Positions 9,757-16,879 of a DNA stretch of 64,000 nucleotides are shown one piece after another. The stretch is from positions 186,001 through 250,000 of the forward strand of contig NZ_BMWE01000007.1 in NCBI RefSeq assembly GCF_014651075.1. The letters are read 5' to 3'. The notes under the pieces were generated by a model that was not told where the DNA came from, ran no database searches, and saw only the letters and a list, made by a program, of their open reading frames with translations. Source of the DNA: Streptomyces djakartensis (GTDB lineage Bacteria > Actinomycetota > Actinomycetes > Streptomycetales > Streptomycetaceae). Each line of letters starts with the position of its first letter. Within the stretch, counting starts at the first letter, position 1. The position numbers and the translations under genes were made by a program.

Positions 9757-10284
9757 GTGACCATCGACCCGTCCTCGATTCCGAACTTCGGGGGCCAGCC
9801 AGAGCCGGAGCCCCAAGGACCGGCGGGCCCCGTCGTCCCGGATCAGGACCTCGTGAAGCAGCTCCTCGACCAGATGGAGCTCAAGTACGTCGTCGACGAC
9901 GAGGGAGACCTCGCGGCGCCGTGGGAGCAGTTCCGCACCTACTTCATGTTCCGGGGTGAAGGAGACCAGCAGGTCTTCTCCGTGCGGACGTTCTACGACC
10001 GGCCCCACGGGATCGAGCTGAAGCCGCAGCTCCTGGAGTCCATCGACGACTGGAACCGCCGCACCCTGTGGCCCAAGGTCTACAGCCACACCCACGACGA
10101 CGGCACGGTCCGCCTGATCGGCGAGGCCCAGATGCTGATCGGCATGGGCGTCAGCCTTGAGCACTTCGTCTCCTCGACGGTCAGCTGGGTGCGGGCCGCG
10201 ATCGAGTTCGACAAGTGGCTTGTCGAGCAGCTCGGTCTTGAGCAGGAGATCAACGAGGCGGAGAAGCCCGAAGACGACGAGTAG
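9757..10284 (+). CDS. YbjN domain protein
   Basis: 175 residues from GTG 9757, preceded by GAAGGGA 8 nt upstream; longer forms from upstream codons would read through the GC hairpin. VPDQDLVKQLLDQMELKYVVDDEGDLAAPWEQFRTYFMF, VFSVRTFYDRP and LLESIDDWNRRTLWPKVY are typical of YbjN (DUF1790) proteins, which have a fold like type III secretion chaperones and are linked to stress and motility phenotypes elsewhere. The C-terminus is acidic (EINEAEKPEDDE). Cytoplasmic; function unknown. A small GGCCCT/AGGGCC hairpin overlaps the stop. Confidence 0.85.
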   Translation: MTIDPSSIPNFGGQPEPEPQGPAGPVVPDQDLVKQLLDQMELKYVVDDEGDLAAPWEQFRTYFMFRGEGDQQVFSVRTFYDRPHGIELKPQLLESIDDWNRRTLWPKVYSHTHDDGTVRLIGEAQMLIGMGVSLEHFVSSTVSWVRAAIEFDKWLVEQLGLEQEINEAEKPEDDE

Positions 10285-10389
10285 GCCCTCCCGCAGGGCC
10301 CCGCACGGCGCGTCGGCGCGTACGAACAGGTACGTGCTGCACGCGCCGTTTGCCTTTTCGTGAACGGGCGGACCCAGCCCGGCGCCGAT

Positions 10390-10418
10390 GTTTGCGATGA
10401 GTAGAGTGAGCCGCAAAC
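10390..10418. promoter_or_regulatory. Inverted repeat before the serine-hydrolase pair
   Basis: GTTTGCG-N15-CGCAAAC (10390-10396 and 10412-10418) lies 28 bp upstream of the small ORF at 10447. The spacing is suitable for a dimeric regulator. No obvious cognate regulator is adjacent. Confidence 0.4.
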
Positions 10419-10446
10419 TGAAGATCGCAGGAGAAGGGGGCAGGGG

Positions 10447-10587
10447 GTGCGCCGGTTACTGGGCGTAGCGATTGTGATGGCGGGGATGGGTCGGAAGGAG
10501 ACCGGGAGCATCCCGGCGGTCACCGACCAGGACACACCGGAACGTGACACCCCGGCCCCTGCGCCCGTTCCCCAAGCGGCGGGGTGA
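10447..10587 (+). CDS. 46-residue leader peptide coupled to serine hydrolase
   Basis: GTG at 10447 with a GGAGAAGGGGG ribosome site. The product starts MRRLLGVAIVMAGMGRKETG and continues as a Pro/Ala/Thr-rich tail ending VPQAAG. Its TGA overlaps the GTG of the serine hydrolase (GTGA at 10584-10587). Leu4 is a TTA codon, rare in Streptomyces and read by bldA tRNA. The short hydrophobic N-terminus could be the displaced signal region of a larger ancestral protein. Function unknown. Confidence 0.5.
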   Translation: MRRLLGVAIVMAGMGRKETGSIPAVTDQDTPERDTPAPAPVPQAAG

Positions 10588-11486
10588 GGGCGATGCGCAC
10601 CGTCCCCACCTGCATCATCGGCAGCTCCCACGCCGATCCGATCGTCACCGGCGGGCACGATCCCGACAAGTACGCGGAGGTGGGCTCCTTCACCAAGGTC
10701 ATCACCGGAACCATCCTGCAGCAGCTGGCCGGGCAAGGTGTCCTCACGGTCGACGACCCCGTCGAACGATGGCTCGACGTCCCGTCGGGAACCGGCATCA
10801 CCCTGCGCCACCTCGCCGAGCACACCTCGGGCCTGCCTCGCCTGCCTCCTGGCATCTCCCGCCGCGACCCGTACCGGGACTTCACCGCTGACCGGCTGCG
10901 CCGGCTGCTCGCCGGTCTCGACCGGCTCACCGAGGGCCCCGCCGGCGAGCGCGTGGAGTACTCCAACTTCGGCTACGCGGTGCTCGGTGCGGCGCTGACC
11001 GCGGCGACGGGACAGGAATACGACGAGCTCGTCGCGGTGCACGTGCTGTCCCCGCTCGGCCTGCCGCGAGAAGCCATGACCGCCCGGCCGCCCGAGCACA
11101 GCAGTCTGCTGCCGACCGGATGGTTCGGCCGCCGGGTGAAACCGTGGACCATGACGGGAGCCATCCTGCCCGCGGGCGGCCTGTGGGCGAGCCCTCGCAC
11201 GCTGTCTCGTGTGCTGACCGGTCTCGTACTCGACCGTTCGCTCGGAGAACCCGGCCTCGGCTGGCAACGTTCGGGGCCGCTGCCCCTGATCTGGCACAAC
11301 GGGGCGACCGGCACGGCGTCCTGCTTCACCGGCGCCGTGCCTGACGGCCGCTGGACGGTGGTCCACCGTCTGAGCGGCTCGCCCGACGGGACGGACCGCA
11401 CGGGCCTGGAATACCTGCGCTCAGCGCAGCCCCCAGTGAATCCAGAAACGGGCACATGCGTGCACACATCCGAGCTGCCGCCGTAA
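10584..11486 (+). CDS. Serine hydrolase, class C beta-lactamase fold
   Basis: 300 residues with the three penicillin-recognising motifs: SxxK at Ser35-Lys38 (VGSFTKV), YxN at Tyr126-Asn128 (EYSNFGY) and an HxG-type motif at His238-Gly240 (WHNGATG). TLRHLAEHTSGLPRLP is the usual family signature. Members are esterases, DD-peptidases or peptidases; the substrate is not predictable. The N-terminus is short, with SxxK at residue 35, and the protein lacks its own signal peptide, so it is either cytoplasmic or has lost exported sequence, now possibly represented by the coupled upstream ORF. Confidence 0.85.
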   Translation: MRAMRTVPTCIIGSSHADPIVTGGHDPDKYAEVGSFTKVITGTILQQLAGQGVLTVDDPVERWLDVPSGTGITLRHLAEHTSGLPRLPPGISRRDPYRDFTADRLRRLLAGLDRLTEGPAGERVEYSNFGYAVLGAALTAATGQEYDELVAVHVLSPLGLPREAMTARPPEHSSLLPTGWFGRRVKPWTMTGAILPAGGLWASPRTLSRVLTGLVLDRSLGEPGLGWQRSGPLPLIWHNGATGTASCFTGAVPDGRWTVVHRLSGSPDGTDRTGLEYLRSAQPPVNPETGTCVHTSELPP

Positions 11487-11572
11487 CGGGCATCAGCGCC
11501 GTCCTGCTCGCCACGGCGGCCTCGGCTGTCGCCGCGGAGAGCGCCGCGGCGGCGGGCCCCGTTCCCTGGTAG
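11456..11572 (+). pseudogene. Short secreted-protein remnant
   Basis: An ATG at 11456, inside the last codons of the serine hydrolase, begins a 38-residue frame (MRAHIRAAAVTGISAVLLAT..., ending GPVPW, TAG) that looks like a Sec signal peptide with almost no mature part. In-frame sequence past the TAG continues open (AAYATASACPLDFSRAP) before ending in the promoter region of the next gene. It may be a secreted protein cut short by a nonsense change, or a chance hydrophobic frame. Confidence 0.3.
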
Positions 11573-11776
11573 GCCGCGTACGCCACCGCTTCCGCCTGCC
11601 CCCTTGACTTCTCTCGGGCGCCCGCGACACCCCAAAGCGGCTGCCAGGTGCGGCACTTCAGAGCTTCAATCTTCACGTAAGGTTCACAAGTTTGCTAAGT
11701 TGACCATCGCGTGCACGACTTCCATCGATTGGCGGGTGGTCTCGTGCGCTTTCGGAACGGAAGGAGCGCCCTGCCC

Positions 11777-11848
11777 ATGGCGTCGGAACGAATCACGCGC
11801 CCCGAGGCGACCGACTTCGCGAACAGGGCCGACTCCCGTGGTGAATGA
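11777..11848 (+). CDS. 23-residue ORF overlapping the NlpC/P60 gene start
   Basis: ATG 11777 has the best ribosome site of the region (GGAAGGAG) and encodes MASERITRPEATDFANRADS plus RGE. Its TGA (11846-11848) overlaps the GTGGTG start region of the following gene in another frame. It is either a coupling leader peptide or the true N-terminus of the NlpC/P60 protein separated by a frameshift. Confidence 0.35.
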   Translation: MASERITRPEATDFANRADSRGE

Positions 11849-13283
11849 GAGCGAGGCCCCGAGCCCCGACGAGGTCCGCAGGCGGATCAACAGCCTCTAC
11901 GACCGGGCCGAGAACGACACGGGCAAGTTCAACGCGACCCGCGCCGCTTCCGCCGCCTCGATCCCGCGCCAGCGGGGCGCGTCCCCCCGCGGCCAGGCCC
12001 AGGAGGACATGGGTCCCGCGGCCGGGACCTTCACCCGGAAGTGGTTCAACGCCGCGCGTACCAACGCGGGCCCGACCCTGGCGGCGACGCTGCCGGCCGA
12101 CAGGTTGCCGGCCCGTCCCGACCGCGCACTCGAGTCCGCGCTACCGGCGCGCCCGGCGGAACGCCCCGCGGAACCCCTCGCCCTCGAAGCACCCAAGGCG
12201 CCCAAGGCGCCTGCCGGCGTTGCCCGGGAGCTGACCGCCGGAACGGCTCAGGCACCGGCCACCGGATCCCTCCCGGAGATGCCCGCCCAGCGTGGATCCT
12301 TCCCGGAGATCCCCGCCCAGCGTGTCGCACCGGCGCTGCCGGGCGAGTCCAGGCCGGACGGGAGCGCCCGGCTTGACGACGGCGCACTGCCGGTCCTCGG
12401 CGGCGGCGACGCGGCGGCGTGGCCGCTGTACGAGCCCGCACCTGCGCCCGCCCCGGTGTCCAGCCCGCTGCCCGATCCGCTGTCCGATCCGCTGTCCGGC
12501 CCGCTGCCCGGTTTGCAGTCCACCGCGGCGATGCCCACCGTCCCGGACCCTGCCGCGGGTGCTCTCCAGGCGGACCTTCCGACCAGCGTGATGGAGCCGT
12601 ACGGTGCCGGACCGGCGACCGACGCGACTACGACGTATCCCACGGCTCTGCCGACCGACCCCACGGCCTACTACGCCCCCGCTCCCGCGGCGGACCTGAC
12701 CACCGCGACCTATGGCGCCGGCCTGCCGGACGTCGCCGCGTCCGCCCTGGCGGCTCCTGTCCCGGCGGCCCCGGCCCTGGTGGTTCCTGCTCCGGTGGCT
12801 GCTGCTCCGGCGGCTCCCGCTCCGGTGGTGCCCATCGAGCCGTCCGCCGCCGCGCCCGCCCCCTCCACCGCCTTGGCACCTGGCGCCACCGGAGGCTCCT
12901 GGCTGTCGCAGGACGCCGGCCACAGCACCAAGGCCGAGCGGGTGGTCGCCTTCGCCCGGGCGCAGATCGGCCGGCCCTGCGTATGGGGCGCAGTCGGGCC
13001 GGGATCGTACGACGCCCCCGGTCTCACCCAGGCCGCGTGGAAGGCAGCCGACGTCACGCTCCCCCGGACCACCCAGGCCCAGTGGCAAGCGGGAATGCAG
13101 GTCCCGCTCGCCGACGTCCAGGTCGGAGACCTGGTCTTCTTCCACGACGACCTCGGTCACGTCGGCATCTGGAGCGGCGACGGCATGATGATCCACGCCC
13201 CGGGCCCCGGAGCGCTCATCCGCGAGGAGTCGGTGTTCTTCGCCGGCCAGTCGGCGATCAGGGGCGCGGTCCGCCCGGCCTGA
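11838..13283 (+). CDS. NlpC/P60-family protein lacking the catalytic cysteine
   Basis: About 481 residues from GTG 11838 (or 11841). An N-terminal helical segment (SPDEVRRRINSLYDRAENDTGKFNATRAAS) resembles the coiled-coil start of actinobacterial NlpC/P60 cell-wall hydrolases, followed by about 270 Pro/Ala-rich residues and a C-terminal NlpC/P60 domain (about 370-481: VAFARAQIGRPCVWGAVGPG; LPRTTQAQW; GDLVFFHDDLGHVGIWSG). The nucleophile motif DCSG reads YDAPGL, so residue 393 is Ala, while the His441 and His453 positions remain. It should be inactive as a gamma-D-glutamyl endopeptidase. No signal peptide is evident from this start. The 3' end nearly touches the convergent ATPase gene. Confidence 0.8.
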   Translation: MVNESEAPSPDEVRRRINSLYDRAENDTGKFNATRAASAASIPRQRGASPRGQAQEDMGPAAGTFTRKWFNAARTNAGPTLAATLPADRLPARPDRALESALPARPAERPAEPLALEAPKAPKAPAGVARELTAGTAQAPATGSLPEMPAQRGSFPEIPAQRVAPALPGESRPDGSARLDDGALPVLGGGDAAAWPLYEPAPAPAPVSSPLPDPLSDPLSGPLPGLQSTAAMPTVPDPAAGALQADLPTSVMEPYGAGPATDATTTYPTALPTDPTAYYAPAPAADLTTATYGAGLPDVAASALAAPVPAAPALVVPAPVAAAPAAPAPVVPIEPSAAAPAPSTALAPGATGGSWLSQDAGHSTKAERVVAFARAQIGRPCVWGAVGPGSYDAPGLTQAAWKAADVTLPRTTQAQWQAGMQVPLADVQVGDLVFFHDDLGHVGIWSGDGMMIHAPGPGALIREESVFFAGQSAIRGAVRPA

Positions 13284-13285
13284 CG

Positions 13286-13786
13286 TCAAGCTCCTTCAAG
13301 GCAAAGCTCAGCCCACACCGTCTTGCCCACCGGGCGGCGGGGCGCCGACCCCCAGCGCACGGCCAGGGCGTCCACCAGGAGCAGTCCCCGGCCGGACTCG
13401 CCTTCGGGGCACGATGTCGGCGCCGCCGCCGGAAGCCGCTTCGCGGCGGCGGCGTCCGCGACCTCGACACGCAGCAGGCCCGCTGCCCGGTCGAGGGCGA
13501 GCCGGAGACCGAACTCCCGCCCGGGGACACGGCCGTGCTGTACGGCGTTCGCCGCGAGTTCGCCGACGACGAGGGCGACGGCGCAGGAGGTGTCCGACGC
13601 CGACGGGTAACCCCGTTCCTCCATCCACCGGACGGCGTGCCGCCGGGCGAGCTGCGCACCATGCGGGGAGGAGGGGAACCGCGCAGTGAGCGGCTGGAGT
13701 TCATGCTCGTCCCCCGGGGTGGCGATTTCTGTCAGCACGGCCTGTTCGTCCCTTTCCGTCGAGCCGAAGTGTTTCGCAACGCGCAC
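13286..13786 (-). CDS. SpoIIAB/RsbW-like ATP-binding regulator
   Basis: 166 residues from GTG 13786 (GTG 13738 is an alternative). The HATPase_c fold is seen in ARRHAVRWMEERGYPS, the N-box VALVVGELAANAVQHGRVPG, then GLLRVEVADA and ESGRGLLLVDALAVRWG. These small kinases act as anti-sigma/anti-anti-sigma switches or loose XRE partners in Streptomyces. It is divergent from an XRE-DUF5753/DUF397 pair, the standard arrangement of whiJ-like developmental loci, so the three probably form one regulatory unit. Target unknown. Confidence 0.85.
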   Translation of the reverse strand: MRVAKHFGSTERDEQAVLTEIATPGDEHELQPLTARFPSSPHGAQLARRHAVRWMEERGYPSASDTSCAVALVVGELAANAVQHGRVPGREFGLRLALDRAAGLLRVEVADAAAAKRLPAAAPTSCPEGESGRGLLLVDALAVRWGSAPRRPVGKTVWAELCLEGA

Positions 13787-13884
13787 GAGTCATCACGTTC
13801 CGTACTCAAGGATCGGCGGATCGTCCTACGCTCGACAGGTGGTACAGCCTTACTTTTGAGGCAGTAAGGAACGGAAGTGATGCC

Positions 13885-14832
13885 TTGGCCAACGGAATTG
13901 ACCCCAGTGCGTCGATGGCGGCGCTGTTCGGTGCGCGGGTGCGCAGACTCCGGACGGCGGCGGGACTGACGCAGGCCGAGCTGGGCGACCGGACACACGT
14001 GGTGAGCACGCGGATCACACAGGTCGAGCGGGCGTCCGGGGCGAAACCGACGCTGGATCTGGCGCGAGCGCTGGACGCGGCCCTCGGTGCGGACGAGTTG
14101 CTCGTTGAGCTGTGGCCGCACGTGTACCGGGAGGCGTTTCCGGACTGGTCGCGGAAGTTCATGGAGTACTCGGAGCGGGCGGTGGCCATCCGCGAGTACG
14201 CGGCTCATGTGGTGCCCGGCCTGTTGCAGACCGAGGACTACGCCCGTGCGGTGCTGCGCGTCGGTCGGACGCTCGGCAGCGAGGAGCAGTTGGAAGAGCG
14301 GGTTGCCCTTCGCATGGGACGGCAGGAGCGGCTCCGCACGCCCGGTCGGCCCGAGCTGTGGGTGGTGCTCGACGAGGCGGTGCTCCGGCGTCCCGTGGGG
14401 GGACAGGTGGTGATGCGTGAGCAGTTGGAGCGACTGCTCAGGACCAGGAGGGAACCCCACATCACCGTGCAGGTACTGCCGTTCGCCCAGGGAGAGCACG
14501 ATGTCTTGGGCGGTTCGCTCACGGTGCTCACCATGCCCGACGGCTCGGAGGTCGCCTACACGGAAGGCGCGCACTACGGCCAACTCGTCGAGGATCCGGC
14601 CGAGGTCAGGAGTTTCGCTCTGACTTACGATCGGCTGCGGGCGGCAGCTCTGCCCCCGCTCATGTCGCTCGACATGATCCGATCCGTGATGGAGGACAAC
14701 CACCGTGGAGCGAAGGTCCCGTCCCGATCTGAACGGCGCCGCCTGGCGCAAGAGCAGCTACAGCAATCAGGAGGGCGGCAACTGCGTGGAGGTGGCCGAC
14801 GGATTCCAGGGGGCCGTCGTCCCCGTCCGTGA
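13885..14832 (+). CDS. XRE-family regulator with DUF5753 domain
   Basis: 315 residues, start TTG 13885 (ALA-rich MANGIDPSASM) with GGAAG 7 nt upstream. HTH_31 domain at about 14-70 (RVRRLRTAAGLTQAELGDRT..., ITQVERASGAKPTLDLARAL), then the DUF5753 ligand-like domain (YAAHVVPGLLQTEDYARAVLR; LWVVLDEAVLRRPVGG; ITVQVLPFAQGEHDVLGGSL). Family members such as WhiJ regulate development and antibiotic genes with small DUF397 partners. The last 43 or so residues overlap the DUF397 gene by 128 bp in another frame and are unlike the family, as if the original stop near 14705 was lost. Confidence 0.88.
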   Translation: MANGIDPSASMAALFGARVRRLRTAAGLTQAELGDRTHVVSTRITQVERASGAKPTLDLARALDAALGADELLVELWPHVYREAFPDWSRKFMEYSERAVAIREYAAHVVPGLLQTEDYARAVLRVGRTLGSEEQLEERVALRMGRQERLRTPGRPELWVVLDEAVLRRPVGGQVVMREQLERLLRTRREPHITVQVLPFAQGEHDVLGGSLTVLTMPDGSEVAYTEGAHYGQLVEDPAEVRSFALTYDRLRAAALPPLMSLDMIRSVMEDNHRGAKVPSRSERRRLAQEQLQQSGGRQLRGGGRRIPGGRRPRP

Positions 14833-14926
14833 CAGCAAGGCCCCGCAGGGCCCGGCGCTGTGCTTCGAAGCCGCCGCCTGGGCCGCCTTCATAGGCGAGT
14901 TGAAGGCCGGTCGCGGCCGTTCCTGA
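14705..14926 (+). CDS. DUF397 small partner protein
   Basis: 73 residues from GTG 14705. LNGAAWRKSSYSNQEGGNCVEVADG, VPVRDSKAPQGPALCF and AWAAFIGELKAG are the invariant parts of DUF397 (BldB/AbaA-associated) proteins. They are encoded next to XRE-DUF5753 regulators and are thought to antagonise them. It starts inside the 3' end of the XRE gene, so translation is tightly linked. Confidence 0.92.
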   Translation: MERRSRPDLNGAAWRKSSYSNQEGGNCVEVADGFQGAVVPVRDSKAPQGPALCFEAAAWAAFIGELKAGRGRS

Positions 14927-15100
14927 GGCAGCCGGCCTCCGGTCGCCGTCCGTCTTCCGGGCTCACCGGGCCCTTGTCCGCGAGGGCCCGGCGGGCCGCT
15001 GACCTCCGGAAAGAACCGGGGAAAGAACTACCCGCCCACCCACCCTCCCGGCGCCGGAGGGCGGCCGTCACCCGTGCGAGTGACCGGCTTGCAGCGGCGG

Positions 15101-15115
15101 GTAACGGGCCGTTAC
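15101..15115. promoter_or_regulatory. GTAACGG-G-CCGTTAC palindrome
   Basis: Perfect 7-bp arms around one base, 95 bp upstream of the winged-helix gene at 15210. It is a candidate operator, possibly autoregulatory. The rest of the 283-bp gap from 14927 shows no gene. Confidence 0.45.
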
Positions 15116-15209
15116 GTTCGCGGCGACAACCTCACACAGACGACGGCCCCCGGCCGGGACGGCAATCCCGATCGAGGGCCTGACCGATCAGGAAGAAAGC
15201 CCCTTCCCG

Positions 15210-16031
15210 ATGGCTGACTCGCAGTCTAACGCGCGCCTGCGCGCCGACGCCGGAGCTCCGACCTCCGGCGTGATCCACGTACGCACCCGGCTGACGGCCG
15301 ACTTCACGGTGCTCTCCAACGCCCTCGTCCAGCGACGCGGCAGCGCGGTCACGATCGGCGTCGCGGCGTACATCTCCTCCCTGCCGGACGGCTCACCCGT
15401 GAGCATCGCCGCCCTGTGCGAGCACTTCAGCGAGGGCGAGATCCTCATCTCGCGGGCGCTCAGGGAACTCGAATCCGCCGGGTACCTGGAGCGCCGCCGC
15501 GAACGGACGCCCACCGGGCAGGTCCGTACCCGGACCTACTTCTACGACGTACCCGGCGGTGCCCCCGACGACGGACCGCCCGAGCCGCCCCGGCCCCGGC
15601 CGACATCCCAGGAAACCCCGCCCCCGCAGGAGGCGGCGCCCGCACTCGCCGACCGCGACCCCGAGGCCGTCGCCGTGCTGACCGCCCTGCGCCGGATCGA
15701 CCCCCGACTCGTCCTCTCCGCGCAGGAGGCCGCCCGCCTGGCTCCGGCCGTCGCCCAGTGGCTCGCGGCCGGTGTCGGACCACGGGAGATCACCGAGCTG
15801 CTGACCGCACGGCTCCCCGACCGTTTCCGCGCCCGACCGGCAAGCGTCCTCGCCTTCCGCCTCCGCGAAACGCCGCTGCCCGCACCGCCCCCCTCGCCGG
15901 GCGAGCGCCCGGCCGTCCTTCCCTTCCAGACCTGCGACGGCTGCGAGCGCGCCTTCCGAGCCCCGGAGCCCGGACACTGCCGGAGCTGCCGTGACCGCCT
16001 TGGCGAGGAACACCTGCGTGCGGCCGGTTGA
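15210..16031 (+). CDS. Winged-helix DNA-binding protein with Cys4 tail
   Basis: 273 residues. The N-terminal half has a winged helix (FTVLSNALVQRRGSAVTIGVAAYISSLPDGSPVSIAALCEHF; ILISRALRELESAGYLERRRERTPTGQVRTRTYFYDVP) like replication-initiator or MarR-type HTH domains common in Streptomyces mobile and developmental loci. A Pro-rich linker precedes a helical domain (DPEAVAVLTALRRIDPRLVLS...) and a C-terminal CxxC-N11-CxxC zinc-ribbon-like motif (Cys242, 245, 257, 260). DNA target unknown. It ends 35 bp before a decayed aminotransferase fragment. Confidence 0.75.
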   Translation: MADSQSNARLRADAGAPTSGVIHVRTRLTADFTVLSNALVQRRGSAVTIGVAAYISSLPDGSPVSIAALCEHFSEGEILISRALRELESAGYLERRRERTPTGQVRTRTYFYDVPGGAPDDGPPEPPRPRPTSQETPPPQEAAPALADRDPEAVAVLTALRRIDPRLVLSAQEAARLAPAVAQWLAAGVGPREITELLTARLPDRFRARPASVLAFRLRETPLPAPPPSPGERPAVLPFQTCDGCERAFRAPEPGHCRSCRDRLGEEHLRAAG

Positions 16032-16065
16032 GTTGGTGGAGGGGCTCCGTTGGTGCAATGACACT

Positions 16066-16228
16066 TTGCAGAACGCGAACCGCACGAACGGTGCGCCCTC
16101 CTCGGCAGGGCGCGGACTCCAGGCCTGCGGCCAGCAGGTTCCGCTTGGCCAGCAGGTCGGCCCGGAAGTTGGTGAAGTAGGACTCGGGGAGTGACAGCGC
16201 CTCGGTGACGGCGTACTGGAACGGGCCC
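16066..16228 (-). pseudogene. Decayed partial copy of the downstream aminotransferase gene
   Basis: Three blocks, in order and same orientation, match the intact gene at 16880-18070: 16066-16104 with about 16940-16978, 16102-16114 with 17026-17038, and 16117-16228 with 17131-17243, at roughly 92-95 percent identity by eye. Two internal segments are deleted. Encoded remnants include GPFQYAVTEALSLPESYFTN and APFVRFAFCK. The 5' part of the copy is absent; a toxin-antitoxin module begins about 50 bp further on. Confidence 0.85.
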
Positions 16229-16245
16229 CTGAGCAGTGAGCCGTT

Positions 16246-16279
16246 GTGTACACATGGGACACTCGGTACACTTGGGTGT
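16246..16279. promoter_or_regulatory. Toxin-antitoxin operator/promoter
   Basis: Immediately upstream of the antitoxin ATG: direct repeats GTACACATGG (16248-16257) and GTACACTTGG (16266-16275), 18 bp apart, with palindromes GTGTACAC (16246-16253) and ACAC-TTGG-GTGT (16268-16279). This is the expected site for antitoxin/complex autorepression. It abuts the start codon, so the mRNA may be leaderless. Confidence 0.6.
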
Positions 16280-16549
16280 ATGACACAGCCCATGCCGATA
16301 GAGTCCATCCGCGATGTCCGGGCGCACCTGGCCGAGGTCGTGGAGCGAGCCGACCGAGACGACGTACCTACCGTCATCACCCGGCGCGGCAAGCAGGTCG
16401 CCGCCGTGGTGTCCATCGAGGTGCTGCGCAAGTACCAGGAGTGGGAAGAGCGCGAGATCAACCGGATCATCGACGAGCGCATGGCCAACCCGGCACCCGG
16501 CATCCCGATCGAGGACATCATGAGGGAGACGCTGGCGCGCAGTGAGTGA
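16280..16549 (+). CDS. Phd/YefM-type antitoxin
   Basis: 89 residues. MPIESIRDVRAHLAEVVERA, DVPTVITRRGKQVAAVVSIE and VLRKYQEWEE are the Phd/YefM DNA-binding fold that represses its own operon; the C-terminal helical tail (INRIIDERMANPAPGIPIED) would wrap the toxin. It overlaps the toxin gene by 8 bp, the usual type II coupling. The start is ATG 16280 because the operator repeats lie just before it. Confidence 0.9.
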   Translation: MTQPMPIESIRDVRAHLAEVVERADRDDVPTVITRRGKQVAAVVSIEVLRKYQEWEEREINRIIDERMANPAPGIPIEDIMRETLARSE

Positions 16550-16805
16550 GTACCGCACCGTCTTCCGAGCCGAGGCTCAGGCCGAACTCCGCAAGGTCCC
16601 GCGAGACATGGCCCTCCGCATTTTGGCCAAGCTGACTGAGCTGGAGAGCGACCCGACGGGATTCAACACCTCGGCCCTCGTCTCCCAGCCCGACCGCCGC
16701 CGCCTCCGGGTGGGCGACTACCGCGTGATCTACACGATCGACAACGGCGAACTGGTGGTGTGGGTCGTACACGTCGGGCATCGCTCCACCGTCTATGACA
16801 CCTGA
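16542..16805 (+). CDS. RelE/ParE-type toxin
   Basis: 87 residues from GTG 16542. YRTVFRAEAQAELRKVPRDMALRILAKLTELESDP, RRRLRVGDYRVIYTIDNGELVVWVVHVGHRSTVYD is the complete RelE/ParE fold with the conserved RVGDYRVIY core and a basic C-terminal region including the His/Arg of VGHR. RelE members cleave mRNA on the ribosome and ParE members poison gyrase; the close RelE/YoeB-like sequence style with a Phd/YefM antitoxin favours the ribosome-dependent RNase. The module sits between a decayed and an intact copy of one aminotransferase. Confidence 0.9.
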   Translation: MSEYRTVFRAEAQAELRKVPRDMALRILAKLTELESDPTGFNTSALVSQPDRRRLRVGDYRVIYTIDNGELVVWVVHVGHRSTVYDT

Positions 16806-16879
16806 GCGCTCCTCCGGGCGTGTGAGGCACGGCAGGCAACGAGGAGAGGAATGCGACGACCGGCCCTATAGGGCAGCGG

